A stretch of 64,000 nt of DNA from Campanula takesimana. Taxonomy: Eukaryota > Streptophyta > Magnoliopsida > Asterales > Campanulaceae. The stretch covers positions 682,001 to 746,000 of the forward strand of contig JAOWBW010000445.1 of the NCBI GenBank assembly GCA_026119855.1, written 5' to 3'. Positions 1 through 10,376 of the stretch are shown piece after piece. Position 1 is the first letter of the stretch. Every line of letters begins with the position of its first letter. The translations under genes were made by a program, and so were the position numbers. The notes below the pieces were generated by a model that worked only from the letters and a program-made list of their open reading frames with translations, was not told where the DNA came from and did not search any database.

Positions 1-220
1 AGCATTTCCATGTATGCCTCAAGGTTTCTTCATGCATGTTTGGCTAAGTTTAAAAGATAGGAGAAGACATATGTTCCCAATTGTTCATGTATACCTTAAG
101 GTTTCTTCAGACCACTTTATTAGTTATGTAGATTTGTATTCATGTAGCTGACTAAAAAAAGCCCACTTTAAAGAAACACATTTTGGTCGATTTGAGTGAT
201 TGCAGTATGTTAGAATTCAT
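1..220. other. Flanking sequence, no gene seen
   Basis: Left edge of the window before the first LTR. It holds two imperfect 24-bp copies of a TTTCTTCA-ending sequence (about 9-33 and 86-109) and no credible open frame. It may be host sequence or an older repeat. The 5 bases before the LTR are TTCAT; no matching target duplication can be sought because the right end of element 1 is missing. Confidence 0.5.
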
Positions 221-1670
221 TGTTAGTACACCCACCTGATTTGATTGACCCATTCCACGTATCTTTTTGTGGACTTCAGGTTTACATGTAATGAAGTTAT
301 ACTTCAATTTTTAGACAAGTCTATTTCTAGATGTTTAGTAGTTAGGCTGAGTTATGATCGGTTTATCCTTAGCGGTTTAGTGTCCCTCAAGCCGCCATCT
401 TTAAACCGCCAGCATGGTGCCTTAAGTCCTTCATCAAACCGCAGTTTATGTCTTTGATGAAACCGCACTTCATGTTCATTCATGAAACCGCACATACATC
501 TGGTGGAACCGCCGACCAAGATATTAAAGAAGTTATTGCTGTCATTTACTCCTTGAAGACAAACATTCGCTTTTCAACCGTAAATGAATGACTGGTGACT
601 TGTCCTTAAACTTCAAGTCATGTTTCAGTTATTCTTGGAATGTCGGTTTGTCTCGCTTTTTGAAAAGTTACCGTTGTACTTTTCCAACAACTAAAAGGAC
701 AATGTCAGGTAGTGATCCAACAACTTCCTGCCACAAAGCAAAAGCAAAGGACGACAGTGACATGTCAACCAATGGGATTGTGACAGCGCATAGAACCGCC
801 ATACAATGACTCACCTCTTTGTCCAACGGTCACTAATGCCTTCACTATAAATAGCCTTCATTTTTCAACAATGAAGGTTGCTGAGCTTCAAAGAGAATAT
901 CCCAAGTATTCAAGTTTGCTTTGAAGATTGAAAACCCAGATATTCATATCTTCATCATCTGCTTAGCAAACCCAGAGTTCTTCATCAAAGCTTCAAGCCT
1001 TCAAACCATCACAACTCAGCCTTGCACAGAAAGTAATCACTTGCTTGCCATCACTTAGATATTTTGAGCTCTTGATTTCTTTCCACACCACACACCCGGA
1101 GTATATTTTCTTATAGATTATATACCTCGAAAACACAGGTTGTTATAATAGAATTGTTAGGTTAGATTGTTTATTTAGAGTTTGGATACGTTTGTAATCT
1201 TGTAAAAACTCCTCTAAATCAATACAAGTCTAGTAGCTATTAGAAAATCCTAGGCTAACCACCTAGGTAGAGGACGTAGTTCTTTCAAGAACGAACCTCT
1301 TCAAATTGTGTCTTTGATCTTTAATTTCTGTCTTTTCATTTACACTTCTGTTTATGAGCTTTATTTACTCTTATGTGAAATGACTTGATAAATGATTTGC
1401 ATACTTCTGTGATACTTCAGTTGTACCTTGTCTGTTGCATCATTCATTTTTCAACCACTTAAACTGCCCTACTCTTTATAATTCAGTTTGGCCAAAACCG
1501 CAAAACTCCGCTGTGCATTTTATCTGAGCGGTTCTTGTGCTTTAAACCGCAATAGACCAAACTGATAAGCACTTGGTTGATTTTCAAGGGTATTTCGAAA
1601 AATATTTTTAACCGCTATTCACCCCCCCCCTCTAGCGGTTCTATACCCTTGTTGCCCTTTGGGACCAACA
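221..1670 (+). repeat. 5' LTR of element 1
   Basis: Begins TGTTAGTACACCCAC and ends CCCTTTGGGACCAACA, matching the termini of the element 2 LTRs (TGTTGGGTATGCCCAC and the same 3' end). It is about 1450 bp and is followed two bases later by a tRNA-Met primer site. AACCGC occurs repeatedly between 404 and 512 at spacings of about 21-33 nt, and again near 800 and 1500-1620. Confidence 0.88.
846..853 (+). promoter_or_regulatory. TATA box of element 1 LTR
   Basis: TATAAATA lies in the middle of the LTR, followed by the leader of the retroelement transcript. The same sequence sits at the corresponding place in the element 2 LTRs (7016 and 18958), which supports it as the core promoter. Confidence 0.7.
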
Positions 1671-1672
1671 AG

Positions 1673-1684
1673 TGGTATCAGAGC
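1673..1684 (+). other. Primer-binding site, initiator tRNA-Met
   Basis: TGGTATCAGAGC, complementary to the 3' end of plant initiator tRNA-Met, two bases after the LTR. This is the minus-strand priming site of most plant Copia elements. Confidence 0.92.
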
Positions 1685-1734
1685 ATATCCACCAAAAAAT
1701 ATTTTACAAGCTTAACTGCTTGGGTGCTGATCCA

Positions 1735-4041
1735 ATGGCAAACATAAACTCCCATATGATGCAAACATCCAACTCTAATCACTTACCTATTCTTAATGAA
1801 GATAGTTTCATCTTCTGGAAAGATAGGATGAAGAAGCACATGATATCTGAGGATCGCAGATTATGGACTGCAATTGTTAATGGACCCTATGTCCCGATGA
1901 AGGCTAACCCTGATGCAGGTACTGCTGGACAAACCGCGGAAATCAAGAAGCCGGAAGCTGAATGGACCGAAACTGATCAACGGAATGTGGACTTTGATGG
2001 TAGAGCTATGTCCATGCTTGTATCAGCTCTCAAAGGTTCTAGATTGCAATACCGCAAAGGAAACATGGGATGGCATCATTGACTTTCTGGAAGGAGATGC
2101 CGACACCAAGAAGAACCGCCTCTACCAACAGAGAAGGCTCTTTGATTACTTTGTCAAAGACCCAAAGGAATCTCTTTGCCAATGCTATGAGCGGTTCGTG
2201 GAAATTGTCAATGTATGTTTCTCTCTAGGGCACAAGTACTCCAATACTGACCTGAACATGAGATTCATTCAATCTCTTGGTAGCAAATGGCTGATCAAAA
2301 CTACCAACATTGAAGACAACAAAGATCTGGAAGCTCTTGATCTTCATCATCTTTATGCCATGCTAAGGGTATTTGAATTCAAGCTTGAGGAAGCTCATGA
2401 AACCGAAAACAGATTCAAGTCTCTTTCTATTGCCGCTTTCAACAATGCCACATATCCAGTTTACAATCCAGATCAACATCAAACCGCATCTAATACTCAT
2501 TTACAAACCGCTTCTTTTGATCCAAATATTCCAAGATATATTTCTCAAACCGCACCTCCAGAATATTACCAACCGCCTCATCAACCTTACCCTCAACATC
2601 ATCAACCATATTCTCAACCTCAGCAATCTCATCAATCCTACACTCCATCTCAAAATTCCCAAAGTGTAGCATCCAGTTCTACTCAAGTTGATTTTGATGA
2701 CATGGATGATGACGAGTTTGGAAAGAACAGAGCTCAATTTCAGTCAGGCGGCCCTGCACAGTTTGTCCCTCCAACCAGATTCAACAAAGCAGCTGATGCT
2801 AAGAAAATGGATGATCTTGTTTGTTACAACTGCAGACAACCAGGTCATTTTGCCTCCAGTTGTCCCAAACCGCGCTATGAAGCCGCTCCTGCCAAGAAAC
2901 CGTTCAACAAAAAGTTTTTCAAGAGAAGAGGAATGGTTGCGGAACAAGGAGAACAACCATTAACATGGATGGGTTCTGATACAGATGATAGTGATGAAGA
3001 TGAAGGAGTTGCAAATCTTTGCCTAATGGGATTTGAAGAAAAAATTGAAATTGACGAAAGCCTTCCACTGCCACTCCATCAAATGAAGTCAGTTTCACCA
3101 AGAACTCCTGAAGCTAAACAAGGCAAAACTCCTACTTCACCAAGCTACTCTCCTGAGGATCAAACCGAACAAAGCCATGATGACCAGGTACTTGAACGTG
3201 CTAATGTCATTTGTCAACAACACACTGTGCTTAAAAAGGCATATAAATTAATGGCTGCGGAACTTGAATATTCCCAAAAGAGTGCAAGTCCCATAAGGAG
3301 GAGATTGAAAAACTCAAGCTCCAAATTGTTGGGATAGCTTCTATTGTGGAAGAAAACCGCTACCTTAAGGACAGAATCGAGGTATTTCTCACCCGAATCC
3401 ATGATCTTACTGCACAAAGGGATGAACTTCAAAAAGTGACCGATGTGTGGACTAAGTCTGGTGTCACCATGGAACAAATCGTTAAGGAGAAAAGTGGATT
3501 AGGATTTAAAACTGATGATGGGTGTAAGTGTCCTTGTCTCTGTGCTGAAGGTGGTGTGAAACCAACTGAACAAACCAAAGAACTTCCTAAGGTGAATCAT
3601 GCTGGTAAAAAGGGCTCAACACAAGAAATTAAAAAGCAAAATTATTTCTATGAGTATCCTAAAAACCAGACTGGGAGAGATCCAAAGTGGAAAGAGAAAT
3701 CCACAGCGGCTGAGGCAACCAAGGAAGTATTGAGTGATGAAACCGCTCCTAGTCGGTTTAAGGAATATCCTGTTATATTTCCTAAAGCCGCACCTAAGAG
3801 AAAGGTTGAACTCAAGAAGGTTAACTTTGTTAAAGCCAAAACCGCTGACCCAGTAAAACATGAGAAACCGAAGGTCAGTAAAGGGTTTGTAAAACCACAA
3901 CCACAACCTGGCTTAATTCATTGTTCTATTTGTGCCGATTTTGGTCATAGTGCTGGTCATTGTCTTTTAAGATTCACACCCAATGCCAAGGGACGTAAAA
4001 ATCCTAAGGTCAAACAGGTGTGGGTCCCAAAAAGATGCTAA
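1735..4041 (+). pseudogene. Element 1 gag (frameshifted)
   Basis: Starts at ATG 1735. The N-terminal part is a Copia gag domain (UBN2-like), followed by a Q/P-rich spacer, a CCHC knuckle of the form CYNCRQPGHFASSC at about 2820-2865, an acidic stretch, a coiled-coil region, and a second CCHC knuckle CSICADFGHSAGHC near 3920-3965. Two single-base frame changes (about 2050 and 3281) interrupt it, so no intact Gag can be made. The final stop is at 4039-4041. Gag would form the cytoplasmic virus-like particle. The last 30 codons closely match element 2. Confidence 0.82.
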
Positions 4042-4094
4042 CCCTAGGACCCAAGGAATAAGGGGGACCAAAAACTTTCATGTTTATTTTTCAG
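4009..4094 (+). other. Candidate 86-nt intron at the gag/pol boundary
   Basis: A GT at 4009 follows gag codon AAG, and TTTTTCAG ends at 4094. Removing these 86 nt joins gag frame and pol frame in phase 0. The same operation with 85 nt works in elements 2 and 3. The donor GTCAAA is weak, so splicing is inferred from conservation of phase, not from site strength. The alternative is independent initiation of pol at the ATG at 4080 or 4107. Confidence 0.45.
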
Positions 4095-6290
4095 ATTTCA
4101 TGTTTTATGGCTGGAACCGCTAAGAAGAAGAAGGATCTCTGGTATTTGGATAGTGGATGCTCACGACACATGACTGGAGATTCCGAACTACTCTGCAGTT
4201 TCATTCAAATGAAAGGTCCCCCAGTAGTGTTTGGCAACAACAAGAAAGGAGAAACATTAGGATATGGAGCAATCAAACGAGGAAAGGTGACTATTGAAAA
4301 TGTGTCACTAGTAGAAGGACTCAAGCACAACCTTCTCTCCATATCTCAGTTTTGTGACAAAGGAATGAATTGCATCTTCACATCAACTAGCTGTTATATC
4401 AAAAATGCTTCCTCTGGAGTCACTCTACTGACTGGCAACAGAACAGGTGATGTTTATATAATAGATTTAAGCAATATTGTTTCTATTGCTGACCTCTGTT
4501 TTGTAGCCAAAAATATAAGTGAAAGCAGCTGGTTATGGCATAAGCGGCTCAGCCACTTGAACTTCAAGTATCTAGCAAAACTGCACAGGGATGGTCTAGT
4601 AAAAGGACTACCCAAAGTGGCTGACCATCATGATGAAAAGTGTAAAGCATGCCAGCTTGGAAAGCAGCCCAAACAGTCATTTCCTAGTAAAACCGCATCT
4701 TCAACGAACCGCTGTTTGCAACTGCTGCACATGGATTTATTTGGACCTGTCCCAACCGCCAGTATAGGAGGAAACCGCTATACACTTGTGGTGGTTGATG
4801 ATTATTCAAGATATACATGGGTGGAAATGATGGCCTCTAAAGATGATACTTATGGCATCGTAACCGCTCTCTTTAGACAGCTCCAAACTCAGAAATTGGA
4901 TGACATTGTTGCCGTGCGTTCAGATAATGGAACCGAATTTACAAACAATGGTGTTGCCCAATATTGTGATGATCATGGAATTGATCATAATTTCTCTGCC
5001 GCTGGAGTTCCACAACAGAATGGAGTAGTGGAAAGAAAGAACAGGACTTTGATTGAAGCCGGGAAGACTATGATTGCAGAAGCCAAGCTTCCCAAGTACT
5101 TCTGGGCCGAAGTTGTCAATACCGCATGTTTCACCCAGAACCGCTCCCTCATCATCAAAGTTCACAACAAGACTCCTTATGAATTGTGGAGAGGCAGATC
5201 ACCCAACATTGCCTTCTTCAAGATATTTGGATGCAAGTGCTACATTTTGTACAATGGCAAAGAGCATCGAGGTAAATTTGATGCTAAGGCCGATGAAGGT
5301 ATTTTTGTTGGTTATTCTAAACACTCCAAAGCTTTTCGTTATTTCAATAAGACATCTTTAAAAATTGTAGAGTCAGTCCATGTTACATTTGATGAACATG
5401 CTCTCCTTGAGCCACCCACATATGGCTCCAAATGTTGCTAATGATTTTAGTGATTTTGAGACAGGCACTAGACATAGAGCAACTGACAACCATCCTACTG
5501 AAACCTCTACATCCAGTTCTTCAGCCGCACCTACTCAAACCGCTGATGGTGTAACTGTTGAACCGCTGTTTTCTGATCCCATTCAAACTGTTGAACTAGT
5601 TCCAAATCTAACCTTCAATGAAGATTTCAATGATTATCAAGATGATCCTCCTCTAGAAAATCTTCAAGAAATAGTGGTTCAAGACTACCTCCCTCCTGAA
5701 ATTAATGAGCATAGAGACCATCCAACTGCCAACGTTATTGGTCCTATCAGTACTGGTGTCCAAACCAGAGGGAGTTTGACTCACAGAGATGATCACAGTC
5801 TGTTCTCAACTGCTCTGTTGTCTCAGATGGAACCAAAGAAGGTAGATGAAGCTCTAACTGATCCAAGTTGGGTAGCTGCAATTCAAGAAGAGCTCAATCA
5901 GTTTGAAAGATGCAGAGTTTGGACCCTAGTTCCAAGACCCAATGATCATACTGTAATTGGAACAAAATGGGTGTACAGAAACAAGATGGATGAGAATGGT
6001 ACAATAACAAGAAACAAAGCTAGGTTGGTTGCTTAAGGCTATAGGTAAGAAGAAGGCATAGACTATGATGAAACTTTTGCCCCTGTTGCCAGACTTGAAG
6101 CCATAAGATTGTTCCTGGCCTATGCATCCTTCAAGAAATTCAAGTTATATCAAATGGATGTGAAGAGTGCATTTCTGAATGGTGAACTACAAGAAGAAGT
6201 CTATGTAGACCAACCGCCAGGATTTGAAGACAACCAACTTCCAAATCATGTCTTCAAACTCAAGAAAGCATTGTATGGACTCAAACAATG
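4080..6290 (+). pseudogene. Element 1 pol: protease, integrase, partial RT
   Basis: Protease motif LDSGCSRHM near 4146-4172. Next come the HHCC integrase zinc domain (H-x4-H ... C-x2-C, about 4530-4660) and the integrase core with D, D and E in MDLFGP, RSDNGTEF and QNGVVERKN. A 4-nt insertion near 5415 shifts the frame between integrase and RT. Two in-frame TAA codons at 6034 and 6046 replace CAA codons of element 2. RT begins (WVYRNK, YQMDVKSAFLNGELQ) but stops after ALYGLKQ; YVDD and RNase H are missing. Confidence 0.88.
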
Positions 6291-6394
6291 GGTATGTTAG
6301 AACTAACTTAAGATATCATATCTATATATATTATTTCTAATATCTTTTGTTTAAGTGTTTTGGCTATGCTTAGAAAAGTCATCTAGTGTGCGGT
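6291..6394. other. Unassigned 104-bp junction between elements 1 and 2
   Basis: AT-rich sequence between the truncated RT of element 1 and the LTR of element 2. It begins with an 11-base match (GTATGTTAGAA, 6292-6302) to the left flank of element 1 (205-215), which could mark a microhomology deletion or be chance. The last five bases GCGGT do not match the bases after the element 2 3' LTR (AGATA). Confidence 0.4.
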
Positions 6395-7837
6395 TGTTGG
6401 GTATGCCCACATATATCTCAGTTTTAATGTAATAGGATTTATTAGATTTGATTGATCCATCACCTAAGTTTTAATTTCATGGACTTTAGACCCACATGTA
6501 AGAAGTATTTATACTTCATTTTTTTAGGTTGTCCATTGTTATAGAATAGGCTTAGAAATAAGGCAAGAAGATCAAAATTCAAGAAAAATCACTCAGGGAG
6601 TTTGAGCCGCGCATATGCGCCTCCTGCGCCACGCGCCATGCGCCTTTCCTCATTCGCGCCATGAACCCTTCAGAGCGCACGCATAAGGATTTCTTCATAA
6701 GCTATGTTACGCGCCTCTGCGCTCCTTGGTTTAAGCGCACACATACTGCGCGCCTCTTGGCTCAACGCGCCTCAAAGTGTTTATTCAACACTCAGTGATT
6801 TATTGAAGATTCAAAGACTTGAAGAGAATTCAAATTACGCCAATGATCCAACGGTGGTTAAAAGATGCATATGCGCCTAATCTGTTGACACGTGTCCACA
6901 ACGGTCACATTTATGTTGAGTGTCAAAATGGCCATAATATATGCATGTTCCAATCAACGAGTGACAACACATCTTATCCACAAAGATCTCCAACGGCTAG
7001 TTTTTCGAAGTTCACTATAAATACCCCATAACTTCAACATTTTGAAGTTGCTGAGTTTTGCTAAGAATTTCAAGAATTTCTCTCTCAAAGCATTTGTTGA
7101 AGATTTGAAGATTGCCTTTGTTTTTCCAGAATTCCTCAAGAACATCTTCATACCTTCATCCTTAGCCCAGATCTTCAAGCGATAACACTTTAGTTTCATT
7201 GTGCTCTAAATCATAAAGATCTAAAGAGCCTTGATACTAAAATCACACACGCACCTCTTTAAGTTTGATCACTTAGATCCTTCTTTTAGAGATACACCGG
7301 TTATTGTTTTGGATTTGTTCATTCATAGAATATTAGATCTCTAGTTAGTGTAGAAGCTCAAAAGTTGTAATTTGTAACACTCACTCATTATATAAGATCT
7401 CCATTAGAAATCCAAGACTAACCATCTTGCTAGATGACGTAGATCTTTCATTGATCGAACCTCTCCAAATAGCTTGTTATCTTGTCATTTTCTTTCAAGT
7501 TATTATCTCCACTCACTATTTGATTGTTTACTCATTGTAGATTGATTGAACTGAATTGTGTTGTGTTGTTAACTCATTTGCCTTAGTTTCTTATTTCACC
7601 CACTTTGAGCCAAAATACTTAGAGTGTGTGTGCGCCCCCTTTATCAAACTTTGCGCCTATTTACATTACTAAATTCCGCTGTGCATTTCACTCACTCACT
7701 TTGGCGCATATCATAACGCTTATTTGATAAAGTACGCATTTGCAATTGAGTTTATCAAGGTACGAAAAGAATTTTAAAACAGCTATTCACCCCCCTCTAG
7801 CTATTTTTCATACCCTTGTTGCCCTTTGGGACCAACA
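6395..7837 (+). repeat. 5' LTR of element 2
   Basis: Starts TGTTGGGTATGCCCAC and ends GGGACCAACA, directly before the primer site. Contains TGCGCC clusters at about 6600-6780 and a TATAAATA box at 7016-7023. The short open frame at 6819-7031 is repeated in the 3' LTR only because the LTRs are copies. Confidence 0.95.
7016..7023 (+). promoter_or_regulatory. TATA box of element 2 5' LTR
   Basis: TATAAATA, conserved at the same place in the LTR of element 1 and, as the complement, twice in the solo LTR at 34283-35890. Confidence 0.7.
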
Positions 7838-7839
7838 AG

Positions 7840-7851
7840 TGGTATCAGAGC
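7840..7851 (+). other. Primer-binding site, initiator tRNA-Met
   Basis: TGGTATCAGAGC two bases after the 5' LTR. Confidence 0.93.
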
Positions 7852-7910
7852 AAACACCTTTATAAAACATTTTCGTTTTTCAAGCTTAACAGCTTGGGTG
7901 CCGATTCTAA

Positions 7911-10324
7911 ATGGGAAACTCAAAACTTATGGCAACTGCAAACTACACTCACGTTCCGGTCTTTGATGAAGATCATTTTGACGTGTGGAAATTCAGCATA
8001 TTGACTCATCTCAACTCAATCGATGAAAGGCTCCATGACACCGTCGTTTATGGACCTTATATTCCGATGAAGGCGAATCCAAATCCACGTACCAACGCTG
8101 CTCAACCTACAGTTCTAAAACCAAGGGAAGAATGGACCGAGGAAGAAATTAGAAGAGTTTCAAATGATGGCAAAGCAAGAAACATTCTTCTAAGCACTCT
8201 AAGCACGGCTATGAAACAACAAGTCATGCATTGTGCTACCGCCAATGAGCTATGGGATGCTATTGAAGAGCATATTGAAGGAGACACCGTCTGCAAGGAA
8301 AACAAGAAATATGAAGTTCAAAAGAGATTCAACAATTTCTCTCAACTTCCCGTTGAAACTTTAAGACAAACTTATGAACGCTACTGTGAAATTATCAATC
8401 TATGTATTTCACTTGGCATGAAGTTTTCCAACAAAGATTTGAATGTAAATTTCTACAAGCTTTTGGATCAAGATACCTACATAAATCTAGCACTCTTGAA
8501 GACGCTGGAACTTTAGATGTATGGACATTAAGGAACCTTTATGCAAATCTCAAAGTTTACGAACTCAAACTTCAGCGAATTAGCGAAACTGAAAGAAAAT
8601 CAAAATCAATAGCAATGATGGCGCAAAGAGAAGAGGCGCATACTCCTGCGCCTGCGCCTGTGCAAATAGAGAAAAGTTCCGATCCCAAAATTTCCACTTC
8701 TGAGCTATTAGACATGGATGATGAAGACTTCTCTTTATTTGTGAAGAAATTTCAAAAGTTCAGAAAATTCTCAAGACCCGGCTCAACAACAAATTTAAAG
8801 GATCTACCAGCAAAGCTCCTCAAAAGTTTACAAGGAGCAGAGATTCAAAAAGAAAAGAAGATCTTGTTTGTTTTAATTGCAGGAAACCCGGACATTTTGC
8901 ATCAAGCTGCCCGATCCCCAAATTTGAATATATGCAGAAGAAGAGCAGCCATACTCCCAAATTCACTCCCAAGTTCACTCGTCACAAGGGAATGATTGCG
9001 GAAGAAGCACCAGCAAATGAGCACAACACTTGGATTGAAACAGACTCCGTTGAGAGCGATGAAGATTCCGATGATGGACTCGTTTGTTTGATGGCAAATG
9101 ATGATAAAGTTGATACTTATGATTCTGATGATGACTTCTCCAAGGATGTTCCCGATATGAATACCTTGAATAAACCTATCAAGAAATCTGCAGGTTTTCA
9201 AGAAGTAAAAGGAATAAAGGACCAACCATCAGCGAGCTCGTTGAACAAGGATTTCTCACTCCGGCTCAAAGCGATGGTGGATTGTTATTCTCACGATGTG
9301 ATCTTGGTGCAAGGAACAAATTGAGAAAAGGAGCATACATTAGACCTCAAGTTGAACCAACTGCTCCAATCTCCAAAATCAATGATGATGAAGTGATTGC
9401 TGAACAAGAAAAATTGTTCAAGAAGGCTGAAAAGGTAATCACTAGATTTGATAGTATGAAGGAAGCTTTAGCACTATCATGTGATGAAATTTCCCAGCTT
9501 AAGACCGAGAAATCTCTACTTAAATCTGAACTCACCCTCCTTAAGGAGCAGATAAAGAGCATGACTCCTCTTACTGTTAAAAACACTTTTCTAACAGAAC
9601 AGAACTCACTTCTTAAAGTTCAAAACGATGAATTGGTTGCTCAAATTACTGATCTTAAAAAGATTACAAATGAGTGGTCCAATTCTCGTGTCACTATGGA
9701 GAATATATTTGAGTCCCAAAAAGTCAGTGGTGATAAAAGTGGCTTGGGATTCTCATCAACTAGTGACAACTTTAAATGTGATGTCTGTGCTGAAAGAGAT
9801 AGTGAATTTACTAACCAGCAAACTTTTGAAATTCCAAGGAAAAACATTCTAATTCAATGGGTAAAGGACAGGAAAAAGTCAAGAGACAAACATTCCATTA
9901 TGTCTACCCAACGAAGCAATTTGGGAATGCTAAAGGGAAAGATATAGCTACAGATGAACCATCTCCTAGCAAAATCATTCTTGAAAATAGGCGCGCTCCT
10001 TCTTCGAGTGCTCATTATGCGCCTAAGAGCCACGCGCCTCATCGCCGTGCGCCTCCTAGCCCTATGCGCCCTCCAAGAAAAAGCGCTCCAAAATTTCAAA
10101 AGAAAGATTTTGTTAAGGCTAGTTCATCTGACCCAAAGAAGAATGCCATCCCCAAGAAAAGTAAAGAGTTTGTGAAAACTCACGTGATTGGTGGCTTTCA
10201 TCATTGTTCCATTTGTGATTGTTCAGGACACAAGGCCGTGGAATGCCTTTTGCGATTCACTCCCAATGCCAAAGGACGTAAAAATCCTAAGGTCAAGCAA
10301 GAGTGGGTTGTCAAAAGTTGCTAA
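7911..10324 (+). pseudogene. Element 2 gag (multiple frameshifts)
   Basis: Starts at ATG 7911. The Copia gag domain reads in one frame to about 8450, then changes frame near 8450, 8800, 9210 and 9845, so it is not translatable as one protein. Landmarks remain: a CCHC knuckle CFNCRKPGHFASSC near 8870-8920, an acidic D/E-rich stretch (9040-9150), a leucine/lysine coiled coil (9400-9680), an Ala/Pro segment encoded by GCGCCT codons (9990-10080), and a terminal CCHC knuckle CSICDCSGHKAVEC (10205-10247). Element 3 carries the same protein with less damage. Confidence 0.82.
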
Positions 10325-10376
10325 CCCTAGGACCCAAAAGGAATAAAGGGGACCTGCTTAAATGTCTATATTTCAG
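10292..10376 (+). other. Candidate 85-nt intron at the gag/pol boundary
   Basis: GT at 10292 directly follows the AAG codon of the last Gag motif, and TATTTCAG ends at 10376. Excising 85 nt fuses Gag and Pol in phase 0. A CTTAA that could serve as branch site lies about 20 nt before the acceptor. Unspliced RNA would end Gag at TAA 10322. Confidence 0.5.

Larger units (their letters stand above)
221..6290 (+). mobile_element. Element 1: truncated Ty1/Copia (SIRE-like) retrotransposon
   Basis: Order is 5' LTR, tRNA-Met primer site, gag with coiled-coil extension, protease, integrase, then reverse transcriptase, the normal Copia order. The sequence stops after the RT motif ALYGLKQ at about 6290; the rest of RT, RNase H and the 3' LTR are absent. 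Long LTR, large gag with a second CCHC knuckle at its end, and closeness to element 2 suggest the SIRE/Maximus lineage (inference from family knowledge). Several frameshifts and stops show it is dead. The hexamer AACCGC is scattered through both LTR and coding sequence. Confidence 0.9.

Noticed and set aside
6819..7031. 70-codon LTR open frame as a small gene (also 18761-18973)
   Set aside because: It is shared only because both LTRs are copies; it spans the TATA box, and the solo LTR does not keep it as such.
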